Below are positions 26,684 to 35,078 of a stretch of DNA of 64,000 nucleotides, piece by piece; position 1 is the first letter of the stretch, and each line of letters begins with the position of its first letter. The position numbers and the translations under genes are program-made. The DNA lies in the NCBI RefSeq assembly GCF_002115785.1, contig NZ_JFJY01000010.1, positions 1 through 64,000 on the forward strand. The letters run 5' to 3'. The notes under the pieces were generated by a model. It was not told where the DNA came from. It saw only the letters and a list, made by a program, of their open reading frames with translations, and did no database searches. The DNA comes from Thalassospira sp. MCCC 1A03138. Lineage in GTDB: Bacteria > Pseudomonadota > Alphaproteobacteria > Rhodospirillales > Thalassospiraceae.

Positions 26684-27742
26684 GTGGATGTTCTTTTATT
26701 GCCGGGCGACGGGATCGGACCGGAAATTACGGCTGTCACCCGCAATGTGCTTGAGGCATTGGATCGTTCATTTTCGCTGGGATTAAAATTTAGCAGCGAA
26801 GACGTTGGATTTGCATCATTGGAAAAACACGGTGCCACCATTACCCCGGAGTTGATCGAGCGTGCCCGCAAGGCTGATCTGACCATTCTGGGGCCGGTTG
26901 ATACCGCACATTATCCTCCGGCAGATCAGGGCGGGATCAATCCTTCTGCGGCATTGCGCATCAATCTTGATCTGTATGCCAATGTAAGGCCTTCGAAGGT
27001 GTTTGAAGGTCTTCCTGCTTTGGCCCGGAATATGGATCTGGTGATTGTGCGTGAGAACACAGAAGGTTTTTATGCCGATCGCACCATGTATGCGGGCACC
27101 GGCGAGGTGATGCCAACCCCTGATCTTGCGCTGGCGATGCGCAAGGTGACGCGCCAGGGAAGTTACCGGGTGTCGGCATTTGCTGCGCGCCTTGCGGCCA
27201 AACGTCGCGGACATTTAACTATTGTTCACAAAGCCAATGTTTTAAAGCTCAGCGACGGTCTGTTTTTATCCGAAGCAGAGAAAGCCGCAGCCGAGCAGGG
27301 TGGACTTACGGTTCGCGAAGAACATGTTGATGCGATGGCATCACTTCTGGTCAGAACGCCAGATGCGTTTGACGTGATTGTAACGACCAACATGTTTGGT
27401 GACATCCTTTCGAATGAGGCGGCGGAGCTGGCCGGTGGGCTTGGGCTTTCCGGGTCACTCAATGTCGGGGATGAAAATGCGATTGCGCAGGCATCGCATG
27501 GTTCAGCCCCCGATATTGCAGGCAAGAATATCGCCAACCCCGTATCGCTTTTGCTGTCGACCGTTTTGCTTCTGGATTGGAAGGGGGCAGAAGCTGGCCG
27601 CGGCGATTTGCAGCAGGCTGCAAACAGGCTGGATAAGGCAATTTCCGAAATGCTCAAAAGTCCGGACACGCGAACAGCAGACCTTGCCGGATCATTGTCT
27701 TGTCGTGATTTTGGTTCGGTTTTGGCCGATAGGCTTCGCTGA
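26684..27742 (+). CDS. Isocitrate/isopropylmalate-family dehydrogenase
   Basis: A 352-residue NAD(P)-dependent beta-decarboxylating dehydrogenase. Seen: LLPGDGIGPEIT at the N-terminus, the substrate loop SAALRINLDLYANVRPSK, VRENTEGFYADR, the catalytic Lys in VHKANVLKLSDG and the NTNMFGDILSNEAAEL-type motif with metal-binding Asp. The serine of NAD-isocitrate enzymes appears in SAALR. Substrate may be isocitrate, homoisocitrate, isopropylmalate or tartrate. Starting at GTG 26684 after GGAGG, it follows the isomerase by four bases and ends at a terminator. With TcuA and the isomerase it would carry aconitate-level carbon to 2-oxoacids, assuming an aconitase encoded elsewhere. Confidence 0.82.
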   Translation: MDVLLLPGDGIGPEITAVTRNVLEALDRSFSLGLKFSSEDVGFASLEKHGATITPELIERARKADLTILGPVDTAHYPPADQGGINPSAALRINLDLYANVRPSKVFEGLPALARNMDLVIVRENTEGFYADRTMYAGTGEVMPTPDLALAMRKVTRQGSYRVSAFAARLAAKRRGHLTIVHKANVLKLSDGLFLSEAEKAAAEQGGLTVREEHVDAMASLLVRTPDAFDVIVTTNMFGDILSNEAAELAGGLGLSGSLNVGDENAIAQASHGSAPDIAGKNIANPVSLLLSTVLLLDWKGAEAGRGDLQQAANRLDKAISEMLKSPDTRTADLAGSLSCRDFGSVLADRLR

Positions 27743-27755
27743 AAACTTATAAAAG

Positions 27756-27783
27756 AGCCCCTGTCGCAATGCGGACAGGGGCT
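27756..27783. terminator. Terminator between the dehydrogenase and GH105 genes
   Basis: Stem AGCCCCTGTC at 27756-27765 with complement GACAGGGGCT at 27774-27783, flanked by AAAAG on the left and TTT on the right. It lies between convergent genes and can serve both. Confidence 0.8.
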
Positions 27784-27809
27784 TTCGAAACTTCAGTTGA
27801 AGCGCAATT

Positions 27810-28907
27810 CTATTCGTTTATGTGATTGAGAGCTTCGACGAGGCACAGAAGCGCCATGGATTGGCCATAGCCGGTGGGGTGCAGGGGGATGTTCTTGTAG
27901 AATTCAAGGTCATGTCCCATGCGGGTGCCGTAGGAAACCTGTTGCACGACGCCATTACTGTCGATGTTTTCGAGCACCGCATGCAGGGCCTTTTGACCGG
28001 CCGTTTTCCAGCTTTCGGGGCCAAGGCCCAGCCGATATCCTTTGAGCAGCGCATAGCCGATTGCAGAGGTTGCCGAGATTTCCTCGTAAGAAGTTGGATC
28101 ATCGACCAGTGTGTGCCATGTGCCGTTCGCGGTCTGATAGTCGATCAGGCTTGATAGCTGTGCCTTGACCACCCACAGCAGATAGCGGCGCGTGGCGGCA
28201 TCAAGATCGGCAAGATCAATCAGATCGAGTATTCCTGCCGAAATCCATGAATTGCCGCGCGCCCAGCGCGCACGGGCGAAATTGTGATTTCCATCGAAGG
28301 TCCAGCCATGGAACCACAGGCCGGTTTCGGGTTCGCATAGATAGTGGGTGTGGACCAGAAACTGGAATTTGGCTTCGTCGATCAGGTCTTTTCGGCCGGA
28401 AGCCTGACCGTAGGATGCCAGAAACAGGGCGAGCATGAACAGGGTGTCGTCCCACAGTTCGCCGTTATTGATCTTGTCTGAAACATCGTGCTGGAACCCG
28501 CCTGACGTGGTGCGCGGGGCTTCTGCGATCAGGCGGTTTGCCCAATCGTCAAGAACAGGTTCCCATCGAGGATCCCGGGTCTGCTGCCACAGAATGGACA
28601 GGGCCAGCATGGGGGCTGTCGTGTTCACATTCTGGGGCGGCAGGCCCCGGGAAAGCTGTTTTTCGTACCAATTTTCCAGAATGCTCCGCGCTTCTGCGTC
28701 TCCGGTCTGGAGCCAGAGTTGCGCAATTCCGTACAGACCGACACCCTGTGGCCATTCCCAACTATCGAAACTGACATAATCACCGGCTGTTCCATCAAGG
28801 TTCGGCTCGTTGAATTGTCCTTCGTCTCGCAGGTTACGTAAGCCTGTCACTATCTGAGAGATTTTATCTTTCAATTCGTGGTGAAGGCTGACGGTATCGG
28901 TTCCCAT
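27810..28907 (-). CDS. Unsaturated glucuronyl/galacturonyl hydrolase, GH105 (GH88-like)
   Basis: A 365-residue alpha/alpha-barrel hydrolase. The WDDTLFML motif with Asp153/154 is the catalytic region of YteR/YesR-type enzymes; ARWARGNSW and ISATSAIGYALLKG match further conserved segments, and HPTGYGQSMALLCLVE closes the protein. No signal peptide, so it works in the cytoplasm on imported oligosaccharides left by polysaccharide lyases, releasing a 4-deoxy-5-keto-uronate. That product is the substrate of KduI encoded 6 kb away in the same region. It follows dctP on the same strand by 52 bases and was probably co-transcribed with it. GH88 is an alternative family, but motif spacing looks more like GH105. 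Confidence 0.85.
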   Translation of the reverse strand: MGTDTVSLHHELKDKISQIVTGLRNLRDEGQFNEPNLDGTAGDYVSFDSWEWPQGVGLYGIAQLWLQTGDAEARSILENWYEKQLSRGLPPQNVNTTAPMLALSILWQQTRDPRWEPVLDDWANRLIAEAPRTTSGGFQHDVSDKINNGELWDDTLFMLALFLASYGQASGRKDLIDEAKFQFLVHTHYLCEPETGLWFHGWTFDGNHNFARARWARGNSWISAGILDLIDLADLDAATRRYLLWVVKAQLSSLIDYQTANGTWHTLVDDPTSYEEISATSAIGYALLKGYRLGLGPESWKTAGQKALHAVLENIDSNGVVQQVSYGTRMGHDLEFYKNIPLHPTGYGQSMALLCLVEALNHINE

Positions 28908-28959
28908 TATTATGTCTCGCTGTTTTTTCTGAAGGAATTTGGTGGCGCGGAGCGGAAAA

Positions 28960-29934
28960 TTATTCGGTTTCGAGAATCTGGGTCAGAAGACCGCCGAAAT
29001 CCGGATCGTTGCGATACTCGTCAAGCAGCGGCATGACTTTTTCGCGGAAGGGGGCCTGATCCGGGGAGACAAAGGTCACGCCCATCTTTTCTGCTTCTGC
29101 GGTTGAATCCTTGACGGCCTGATCCCAAAGCGCGCGGAAGGATTCTGTTGCGTGAAGAGCAGCTTCCTTGAGGATGGTGTTCTGTTCGTCGGTGAGTTTT
29201 TCTGCCGCCGCGTTGGAGATCACCAGGAAGTCGGGAATACGAAGATGTTCGTCCTGCGAATAGAATTTGGCGACTTCGCCGTGACGACCGATGGTCAAAG
29301 CCGTGACGTTGTTTTCCGCACCATCAATCACGCCCATTTGCAGGGCCGTGTAGATTTCGGCGTAGGGCATCGGTGTCGGGGAGCCCCCCATCATTTCGAC
29401 CATGCGGATCGAGCTGTTGGAGTTCAGAACCCGGATTTTCTGGCCAGCAAGATCTTCTGGCGTATTGATCGGTTTATCGGTGGTATAGAACGAACGTGCG
29501 CCGCTGTCGAAGAAGGTCAGGCCTACAAAGCCGCTGCCTTCTGTGGCGTTATAAACCTCGTCCGCGACTGGTCCGGTCATGACGCGATAGAAATGGTCTT
29601 CGCCCTTGAAGATATAAGGCAGGGTGAATGCCTTGAATACAGGGTCAAAGTTTTCGAGGTTGCCTGCACTGACGCGGGTCATGTCAACCGCACCGTTCTG
29701 AAGCTGTTCGAGGACTTCGCGCTCGGACCCCAGAACCGCATTTAAAAACAGCTGAATGGTAACTTCGCCGTCTGTGCGTTCTTTCACTTCATCGGCGAAT
29801 TGCTGCAAGGCTGTACTGGTCGGGTGGTCTGCTGACAGCGAGTTAGCCAAAGTCAAACGTGTTTTCGCCTCTGCCTGGCCGACCGTAAGAGTGGCGATTG
29901 CTGTTAAGGTCAAGGCAAGTTTCTGATATTTCAT
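28960..29934 (-). CDS. TRAP transporter substrate-binding protein (DctP family)
   Basis: A 324-residue periplasmic binding protein. Signal peptide to about residue 23 (GQAEA); mature part starts with LTLANSLSADHPTSTALQQFADEVKE split by the usual DctP pattern, followed by the carboxylate-binding region IRVLNSNSSIRMVEMMGGSPTPMPYAEIYTALQMG. I start at ATG 29934 because GGGAGG lies directly upstream; an ATG at 29988 would add 18 residues without signal character. It is divergent from the genes for the membrane subunits. The ligand is likely an (unsaturated) uronate, judged from neighbours. Confidence 0.88.
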   Translation of the reverse strand: MKYQKLALTLTAIATLTVGQAEAKTRLTLANSLSADHPTSTALQQFADEVKERTDGEVTIQLFLNAVLGSEREVLEQLQNGAVDMTRVSAGNLENFDPVFKAFTLPYIFKGEDHFYRVMTGPVADEVYNATEGSGFVGLTFFDSGARSFYTTDKPINTPEDLAGQKIRVLNSNSSIRMVEMMGGSPTPMPYAEIYTALQMGVIDGAENNVTALTIGRHGEVAKFYSQDEHLRIPDFLVISNAAAEKLTDEQNTILKEAALHATESFRALWDQAVKDSTAEAEKMGVTFVSPDQAPFREKVMPLLDEYRNDPDFGGLLTQILETE

Positions 29935-29970
29935 TGTTTTCCTCCCTTGGATTTTTTTCCGCCCGATTGG

Positions 29971-29990
29971 CGGTGACGAAAATGTCACCG
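29971..29990. promoter_or_regulatory. Inverted repeat upstream of dctP
   Basis: CGGTGACGAAAATGTCACCG, a perfect 7-bp inverted repeat with a six-base spacer, 36 bases upstream of the dctP start. It looks like an operator for a dimeric regulator, possibly the LacI-type protein encoded at 33030-34052, though no second copy was found near kduI. Confidence 0.45.
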
Positions 29991-30377
29991 CATTTCATCG
30001 ATGACATGTGGATAAAACTGTCATTGTGAAAATAAAATTTCCATATGTAATAAATTTTCATTCATGGGCGGCAAAACAAACATGCGGAAACCGCGTGAAA
30101 GGGGCATCGGCATTCACGTTTGGGACAGATTGCGCGCCAATATCTTTGAGGTCAGAGATTTGTCCGGGTTTGATAATCTTTTGAATGTGATGGAGCGCAG
30201 TATGACTGCGCAGCGCCGGTTGCGTCATTCTGTTTTAACGTGTAAGCCCGGTTCTGAAATGTTTATGAAAATAATTTTCAGATTGCAGATATTGTTTTCA
30301 CATCGCATGGTCTGGGGATAATCGACATAAAAATAATGCCTGTCTGCGCCAGGCAACTTCGACGGAGGAAACGCGAA
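29991..30377. other. AT-rich divergent promoter region of the TRAP genes
   Basis: About 390 bases with no convincing gene. An 85-codon open frame at 30064-30321 has no ribosome site and no recognisable protein character. The stretch holds a second symmetric element, TGAAAAT-A-ATTTTCA at 30266-30280, and several A/T runs, as expected for a regulated divergent promoter. Confidence 0.45.
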
Positions 30378-30881
30378 GTGTTGCAATCTCTCAAGCATGG
30401 TATTGAGCGCCTGCTGCTGGTGATTATTTCAATCACGCTGTGCTGCATGGTGGTCCTGATGCTGTGGCAGGTTTTCACCCGCTATGTGCTGGCAACGCCT
30501 GCCTTGTTCACGGAAGAAACGCTTCGATTTACGATGATCTGGATGGCGCTTCTGGGGTCGGCTTACTGTTTTGGCAGTCGTAAACATCTGTCGCTTGATC
30601 TGCTGGTTTTTCTGGGGCCGATGTGGTGGCGCAAAGGGCTGGCGATGCTGAACGGGGTTATTTCCATCGCATTTGCCAGCTTTACGATGCTGATCGGTGG
30701 CTGGGGGGCGAGCATGTCGGCAATGGCGCAGCTTTCGCCGATCATGCAGATCCCGATGGGGATGGTTTACCTTGCGGTTCCGGTGTCGGCGGGCCTGATC
30801 ATTCTGTTGCAGGCCCTTAATATTATTCTGATCGGTCTGGGCCAACTGGCGCCGGTTGAAGAAGTGCAGGAGACAGCCTGA
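30378..30881 (+). CDS. TRAP transporter small membrane subunit (DctQ family)
   Basis: A 167-residue four-helix membrane protein. It has the DctQ pattern: an early helix ending WQVFTRYVL, then EETLRFTMIWMALLGSAYCFGSRKHLSLDLL, the family's best conserved stretch. I start at GTG 30378, eight bases after GGAGGAA; in-frame starts upstream (30336) give a very basic tail without a ribosome site. It is followed one base after its stop by dctM, so the two are made together. Confidence 0.87.
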   Translation: MLQSLKHGIERLLLVIISITLCCMVVLMLWQVFTRYVLATPALFTEETLRFTMIWMALLGSAYCFGSRKHLSLDLLVFLGPMWWRKGLAMLNGVISIAFASFTMLIGGWGASMSAMAQLSPIMQIPMGMVYLAVPVSAGLIILLQALNIILIGLGQLAPVEEVQETA

Positions 30882-30882
30882 A

Positions 30883-32205
30883 ATGGATGTGATTATTGAT
30901 TTCATGCTTGATCCTGCCGGTGCGGCAGTAGTGCTTTTTGCACTGTTTTTCGGCCTTCTGGCCCTGGGAACGCCGATTTCGATTGCGATTGGTGTTTCTT
31001 CGGTTGTGACGGGCTTTGCCTATCTGCCTTCACAGGTTATCAGTTTCGTCAGCGCCCAAAAGATGTTTTCGGGCATCGACAGTTTTACACTTTTGGCCAT
31101 CCCGTTTTTTGTCCTGGCGGGGAACATCATGAACAAGGGCGGCATCGCAATCCGCCTGATCAATCTGGCGAAATTGCTGGGCGGGCGTATGCCCGGTGCC
31201 TTGGCGCATACCAATGTGCTGGCCAATATGCTGTTTGGTTCGATTTCCGGGTCGTCCATTGCCGCCGCCGCTGCTGTTGGTGGTGTTATGGGGCCGTTGC
31301 AGCGCAAAGAGGGGTATGATCCCGCATTTTCGGCAGCGGTGAATATTGCATCGGCGCCAACTGGCATTCTGATCCCGCCAAGCGGACCGTTAATCCTGTT
31401 TTCGCTGGTGTCGGGTGGGACGTCGATTTCGGCCCTGTTCCTTGGTGGGTATCTTCCGGGCATCCTGATGGGGCTTTCGGTCATGATGGTCATTACCTTT
31501 TTTGCCGTGCGCCGTGGATATCGCACCGAAGGTAGTGTCGGCTGGTCGGAAGTGCTGCATGTGATATGGCAGGCTTTGCCGCCATTATTGATGATTATTC
31601 TTGTTATCGGCGGCATTGCGATCGGGGCGTTTACCGCGACCGAAGGGGCGGCGGTTGCCGTTCTGTATTCATTTGTTTTGTCGTTGATGTACCGGATGGC
31701 GAGCTTGCAGGAATATCTGGAAGCTTTGAAATCCTCGGCGGTTACCAGTTGTTCGATCCTGTTTCTGATCGCTGCATCGGGCATCATGTCCTATGTCATG
31801 ACGATTGCCGGTATTCCGGATGTCATTGCCGAGGCCATTCTGACCTTTGACAATCCCATTGTGATTTTGCTGGTGATGAATGTCTGTCTGCTGATCATCG
31901 GGTTTTTCATGGATCTGACGCCGGCAGTGTTGATTTTCACCCCTATCTTTTTGCCGATTGCGACCGAAATCGGTATTCATCCGGTGCATTTGGGGATCAT
32001 CATGATCTTTAACCTTGGGGTGGGATCGATGACGCCACCAGTCGGGAGTGTCCTTTTTGTCGGGTGTGCGGTTGCCAATCTGCGCATTGATCAGGTGGTA
32101 AGGCCAATCCTGCCGTTCTTCTTTGCGACATCGGTGGCCTTGCTTCTGACCACTTATGTCCCCTGGATCACGTTGGCATTGCCACGTTTCCTTGGGCTGA
32201 TGTGA
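30883..32205 (+). CDS. TRAP transporter large membrane subunit (DctM family)
   Basis: A 440-residue polytopic permease of the DctM family with about 12 membrane segments. Hallmarks: FSGIDSFTLLAIPFFVLAGNIMNKGG, GSISGSSIAAAAAVGG, IPPSGPLILFSLVSGGTSISALFLGGYLPG (each given in parts by the family profile) and the late GSMTPPVG motif. The DctP-QM complex imports organic acids with sodium. ATG 30883 follows AGGAGA; 41 bases separate it from kduD, which suggests one operon. Confidence 0.9.
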   Translation: MDVIIDFMLDPAGAAVVLFALFFGLLALGTPISIAIGVSSVVTGFAYLPSQVISFVSAQKMFSGIDSFTLLAIPFFVLAGNIMNKGGIAIRLINLAKLLGGRMPGALAHTNVLANMLFGSISGSSIAAAAAVGGVMGPLQRKEGYDPAFSAAVNIASAPTGILIPPSGPLILFSLVSGGTSISALFLGGYLPGILMGLSVMMVITFFAVRRGYRTEGSVGWSEVLHVIWQALPPLLMIILVIGGIAIGAFTATEGAAVAVLYSFVLSLMYRMASLQEYLEALKSSAVTSCSILFLIAASGIMSYVMTIAGIPDVIAEAILTFDNPIVILLVMNVCLLIIGFFMDLTPAVLIFTPIFLPIATEIGIHPVHLGIIMIFNLGVGSMTPPVGSVLFVGCAVANLRIDQVVRPILPFFFATSVALLLTTYVPWITLALPRFLGLM

Positions 32206-32245
32206 CGTTCACCCATACCTAATCCTATCCAAGCGGAGTTATATC

Positions 32246-32986
32246 ATGAATGCGTTCTCGCTGAGCGGTCGAAAAGCTTTGGTAACCGGTGCCAATGCCG
32301 GAATAGGGCAGGCTATTGCCGTCGCCATGGCACGCGCAGGTGCGGAAGTTGTCTGTGCGGGACGGCGAAGCTGTAGCGAAACGGTTGCAATGGTCGGTGA
32401 TGCGGGTGGTGTCGCAAGCGAAGTCATTGTTGATTTTGCTGATCCGATGGCGGGGGCGGCCCTGTTTGAAGGGGCCAATATCGACATTCTGGTCAACAAT
32501 GCGGGGATTATCCGCCGCGCCGATTGTATCGATTTTACCGAGGAAGACTGGGACGCCGTCATGGATGTGAATGCCAAGGCGGTGTTCTTTACCGCGCAGG
32601 CGTTTGCCAAGGAGGTCTTTGCGCGCGGCGGGCAGGGCAAGATTGTGAATATCGCATCGCTTTTATCGTTTCAGGGGGGCATTCGGGTTCCGTCCTACAC
32701 CACATCCAAGCATGGTGTGGCCGGTTTGACCCGTATTCTGGCAAATGAATGGACGGCACGCGGTATCAATGTGAATGCGATTGCGCCGGGCTATATCGCG
32801 ACAAGCAATACACAGGCGTTGCGTGATGATCCTGATCGCTCTGCGGCCATTCTGGAACGTATCCCGGCCGGGCGTTGGGGGCGTCCTGATGATATCGCGG
32901 AAACGGCGGTTTATCTGGCAGCGCCCGCGTCTGATTATGTTTCAGGTGCAATCCTGAATGTCGATGGCGGCTGGCTTGCGCGATAG
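32246..32986 (+). CDS. kduD: 2-dehydro-3-deoxy-D-gluconate (KduD-type) dehydrogenase
   Basis: A 246-residue short-chain dehydrogenase. TGANAGIG at 14-21 binds the cofactor, NNAG is at about 84-87, the catalytic Tyr151-x3-Lys155 lies in SYTTSKHG, and the ending VSGAILNVDGGW is typical. Residues IIRRADCIDFTEEDWDAVMDVN are close to what KduD proteins show. KduD reduces 2,5-diketo-3-deoxygluconate from KduI to 2-keto-3-deoxygluconate. The presence of kduI, GH105 and a TRAP importer nearby makes this assignment firm; a generic 3-oxoacyl reductase is unlikely. Confidence 0.88.
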   Translation: MNAFSLSGRKALVTGANAGIGQAIAVAMARAGAEVVCAGRRSCSETVAMVGDAGGVASEVIVDFADPMAGAALFEGANIDILVNNAGIIRRADCIDFTEEDWDAVMDVNAKAVFFTAQAFAKEVFARGGQGKIVNIASLLSFQGGIRVPSYTTSKHGVAGLTRILANEWTARGINVNAIAPGYIATSNTQALRDDPDRSAAILERIPAGRWGRPDDIAETAVYLAAPASDYVSGAILNVDGGWLAR

Positions 32987-33029
32987 GGCGGTTTGTGGCG
33001 CCCTGATCACGTTTGGCCGATCATGTCTG

Positions 33030-34052
33030 TCAGCGTAGTTTTGCCGGTGGCGGGCCGACGCTTTCGCGGTTAATGAGCTCGCACGCCAATTCAATCCGGC
33101 GTGCGGGCATTTCAATATCGGCATTGGTCAGTCGGCAGGTTTCAATCAGCAGATCCAGCGACAGCGCGCCGACTGTCTGCATCGGAATTTTGACCGATGT
33201 CAGCGCGGGTGACATGTATTGGCCTTGGGGCAGGCCATCAATGCCGACCACAGAAACATCTTTCGGGACGTTGTACCCCTTGGCTTGCAGGGCGGAAACA
33301 GCGCCGACAGCCAGAATATCGCCAGCAGCGACAATGGCGCTGAAAGAAAGGTTGCTACCGATGACCTCGGTAATGCGCTGGCTGGCGGCTTCGGCGGTCC
33401 AGTCGTCGATATCAATCACATAGTCGGGATTGTAATGTTCGGCCATGGCGTCGCGCCATCCTTCGAAGCGGCGCTGGATCGTGCGCCTGCCGGGGCGATT
33501 GAGAAACAGGATATGGCGGTGTCCTTGATTGATAAGATGTTTGGTCGCCAGGGAGGCCGCAGATCGATTGCATGGCGTGACCGAGCTTAGCTGCATTTCC
33601 GGATCGTCACCATTGACCAGGACGGCAGGCATATCCGAGGCGCGCACATAATCGAGTGTCGCATCATCGACGGAAACAAGCAAAAGACCGATCAAATCCG
33701 GGGCCTGTGCCGCGTTGTAGAGGTCTTCGAAGCGTTGATTGGGCTGATAGATGTAAGATTCTATGCGGATGTCCCGGCTTTCGGCGCGTTCGCGAACCCC
33801 TTCAAGAACATACATGGTGAACTGGCTGCGTTTGAAATCGATCATGGCCTCTTGCGAGGAAACAATCAGGACCTTTTGCCCGGCAGTGGTGCTTGAAACG
33901 GCGTAGTTCATTTCAATGGCAGCAGCCCGGATTCTGGAGGCGAGATGTTCGCGGACGTAGCCATTGCCGCTTAGGGCGCGTGATACCGTTGCCGTGGAAA
34001 CCCCAAGACGCGAGGCGATGTCGCTTATCTTCGTGCGTCCGCTAAGTGCCAT
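33030..34052 (-). CDS. LacI-family transcriptional regulator
   Basis: A 340-residue LacI/GalR-type repressor. Helix-turn-helix at about 8-28 (ISDIASRLGVSTATVSRALSGNG), then the hinge and a periplasmic-binding-like ligand domain with DVSVVGIDGLPQGQYMSPALTSVKIPMQTVG near 275-310. Start ATG 34052 follows GGAAAGGG; an ATG at 34253 would add 67 non-conserved residues crossing the divergent promoter region, so I reject it. It lies between kduD and kduI and probably represses the uronate genes until a uronate intermediate binds. Confidence 0.88.
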   Translation of the reverse strand: MALSGRTKISDIASRLGVSTATVSRALSGNGYVREHLASRIRAAAIEMNYAVSSTTAGQKVLIVSSQEAMIDFKRSQFTMYVLEGVRERAESRDIRIESYIYQPNQRFEDLYNAAQAPDLIGLLLVSVDDATLDYVRASDMPAVLVNGDDPEMQLSSVTPCNRSAASLATKHLINQGHRHILFLNRPGRRTIQRRFEGWRDAMAEHYNPDYVIDIDDWTAEAASQRITEVIGSNLSFSAIVAAGDILAVGAVSALQAKGYNVPKDVSVVGIDGLPQGQYMSPALTSVKIPMQTVGALSLDLLIETCRLTNADIEMPARRIELACELINRESVGPPPAKLR

Positions 34053-34144
34053 GTTTTGCCCTTTCCTGATTTTCACCAGTTTGTGGAATTTATTTACATA
34101 TTGCACGAAAAATTTCTTGGTGTGATGTTTTTTCTTGTGCGGAA

Positions 34145-34162
34145 CAGGAAGCGATCTTCCTG
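34145..34162. promoter_or_regulatory. Palindrome in the lacI-kduI gap
   Basis: CAGGAAGCGATCTTCCTG: a perfect 7-bp inverted repeat around CGAT, in the 186-base gap between the divergent LacI-type gene and kduI. The CG-containing centre fits LacI-family operators. TATAAA at 34175-34180 could be the -10 of the kduI promoter, which would place the palindrome over the -35 region. A weaker repeat (CACCG/CGGTG, 34187-34203) lies further down. Confidence 0.5.
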
Positions 34163-34238
34163 CTTCTGCGAATTTATAAAGTGTGTCACCGGCAAAAACG
34201 GTGGCGGAACGTGCAGGAAAATCCTTAGGAGATATCCC

Positions 34239-35075
34239 GTGGCTATGGAACAACGCTATGGTGCCGGTCCCGATCAGATCGATGGAATGAACACGTCGCA
34301 GTTGCGCGAGAATTTTATGGTCGAAGGGCTATTTACGCCGGGCCAGATCAGCTTTGCGTACACTCATTTTGATCGGATGATTGTCGGTGGTGCCGTACCC
34401 GGAGAAAAGGCACTTGGCTTTGGCGATGGCAAAGATGTCGGGACGAACCTGTTCTTTGATGCGCGTGAAATGGGCATTGCGAACCTTGGCGGTGCGGGCT
34501 GGATCGAGGTGGACGGAACGCGGTATGAGCTTGCAAACCGTGATGTTCTCTATATCGGCCGTGGTGCTGAAACCGTTTCACTGGGCAGTGATGACGCCAA
34601 AAGCCCGGCACGTTTTTATATGAATTCGGTCCCGGCGGGGCATTCAGTGCCGACGCGTCTGATCACGCGTGCAGAATCCAAAATCCTTGAGATAGGAGAT
34701 GCCGAGAAAAGTAATCGCCGTTCCCTGGCGATGTATATTCATCCAGAGGTCGCGCCATCCTGTCTGTTGCTGATGGGCATTACCGATCCGGCGAAGGGTT
34801 CGGTCTGGAACACCATGCCGCCGCATCTGCATGAGCGGCGCATGGAAGCGTATTGCTATTTCGACCTTTCGGATGAAGACCGGGTTATGCATTTCATGGG
34901 GCGCCCGGATAATACCCGCCATCTGGTTGTGGCAAATGGCGATGTCGTCCTGTCGCCGGCATGGTCCATTCATATGGGTGCGGGCACGGGGCCGTATGGT
35001 TTTGTGTGGGGCATGACCGGGGAAAATCAGGAATATACCGATGTTTCGCCGGTTGCCATTAAGGAGCTGCGTTAA
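34239..35075 (+). CDS. kduI: 5-keto-4-deoxyuronate isomerase
   Basis: A 278-residue cupin-type isomerase, the usual KduI length. The metal site HLHERRMEAYCYFD (H-x-H-x4-E) and the later His in SPAWSIHMGAG are in place, as are MNTSQLRENFMVEGLF at the N-terminus and SNRRSLAMYIHP. KduI converts 5-keto-4-deoxyuronate, released by the GH105 enzyme, to 2,5-diketo-3-deoxygluconate. GTG 34239 follows TTAGGAGA by six bases; ATG 34245 is an alternative two codons later. It is separated by three bases from the large unknown gene downstream. Confidence 0.93.
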   Translation: MAMEQRYGAGPDQIDGMNTSQLRENFMVEGLFTPGQISFAYTHFDRMIVGGAVPGEKALGFGDGKDVGTNLFFDAREMGIANLGGAGWIEVDGTRYELANRDVLYIGRGAETVSLGSDDAKSPARFYMNSVPAGHSVPTRLITRAESKILEIGDAEKSNRRSLAMYIHPEVAPSCLLLMGITDPAKGSVWNTMPPHLHERRMEAYCYFDLSDEDRVMHFMGRPDNTRHLVVANGDVVLSPAWSIHMGAGTGPYGFVWGMTGENQEYTDVSPVAIKELR

Positions 35076-35078
35076 GTC

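Noticed and set aside
30064-30321. 85-codon open frame between dctP and dctQ
   Set aside because: No ribosome site, no recognisable protein features, and it lies in an AT-rich divergent promoter region.
34053-34253. Longer form of the LacI-type regulator
   Set aside because: The extra 67 residues precede a normal helix-turn-helix start and would cover the kduI promoter region.
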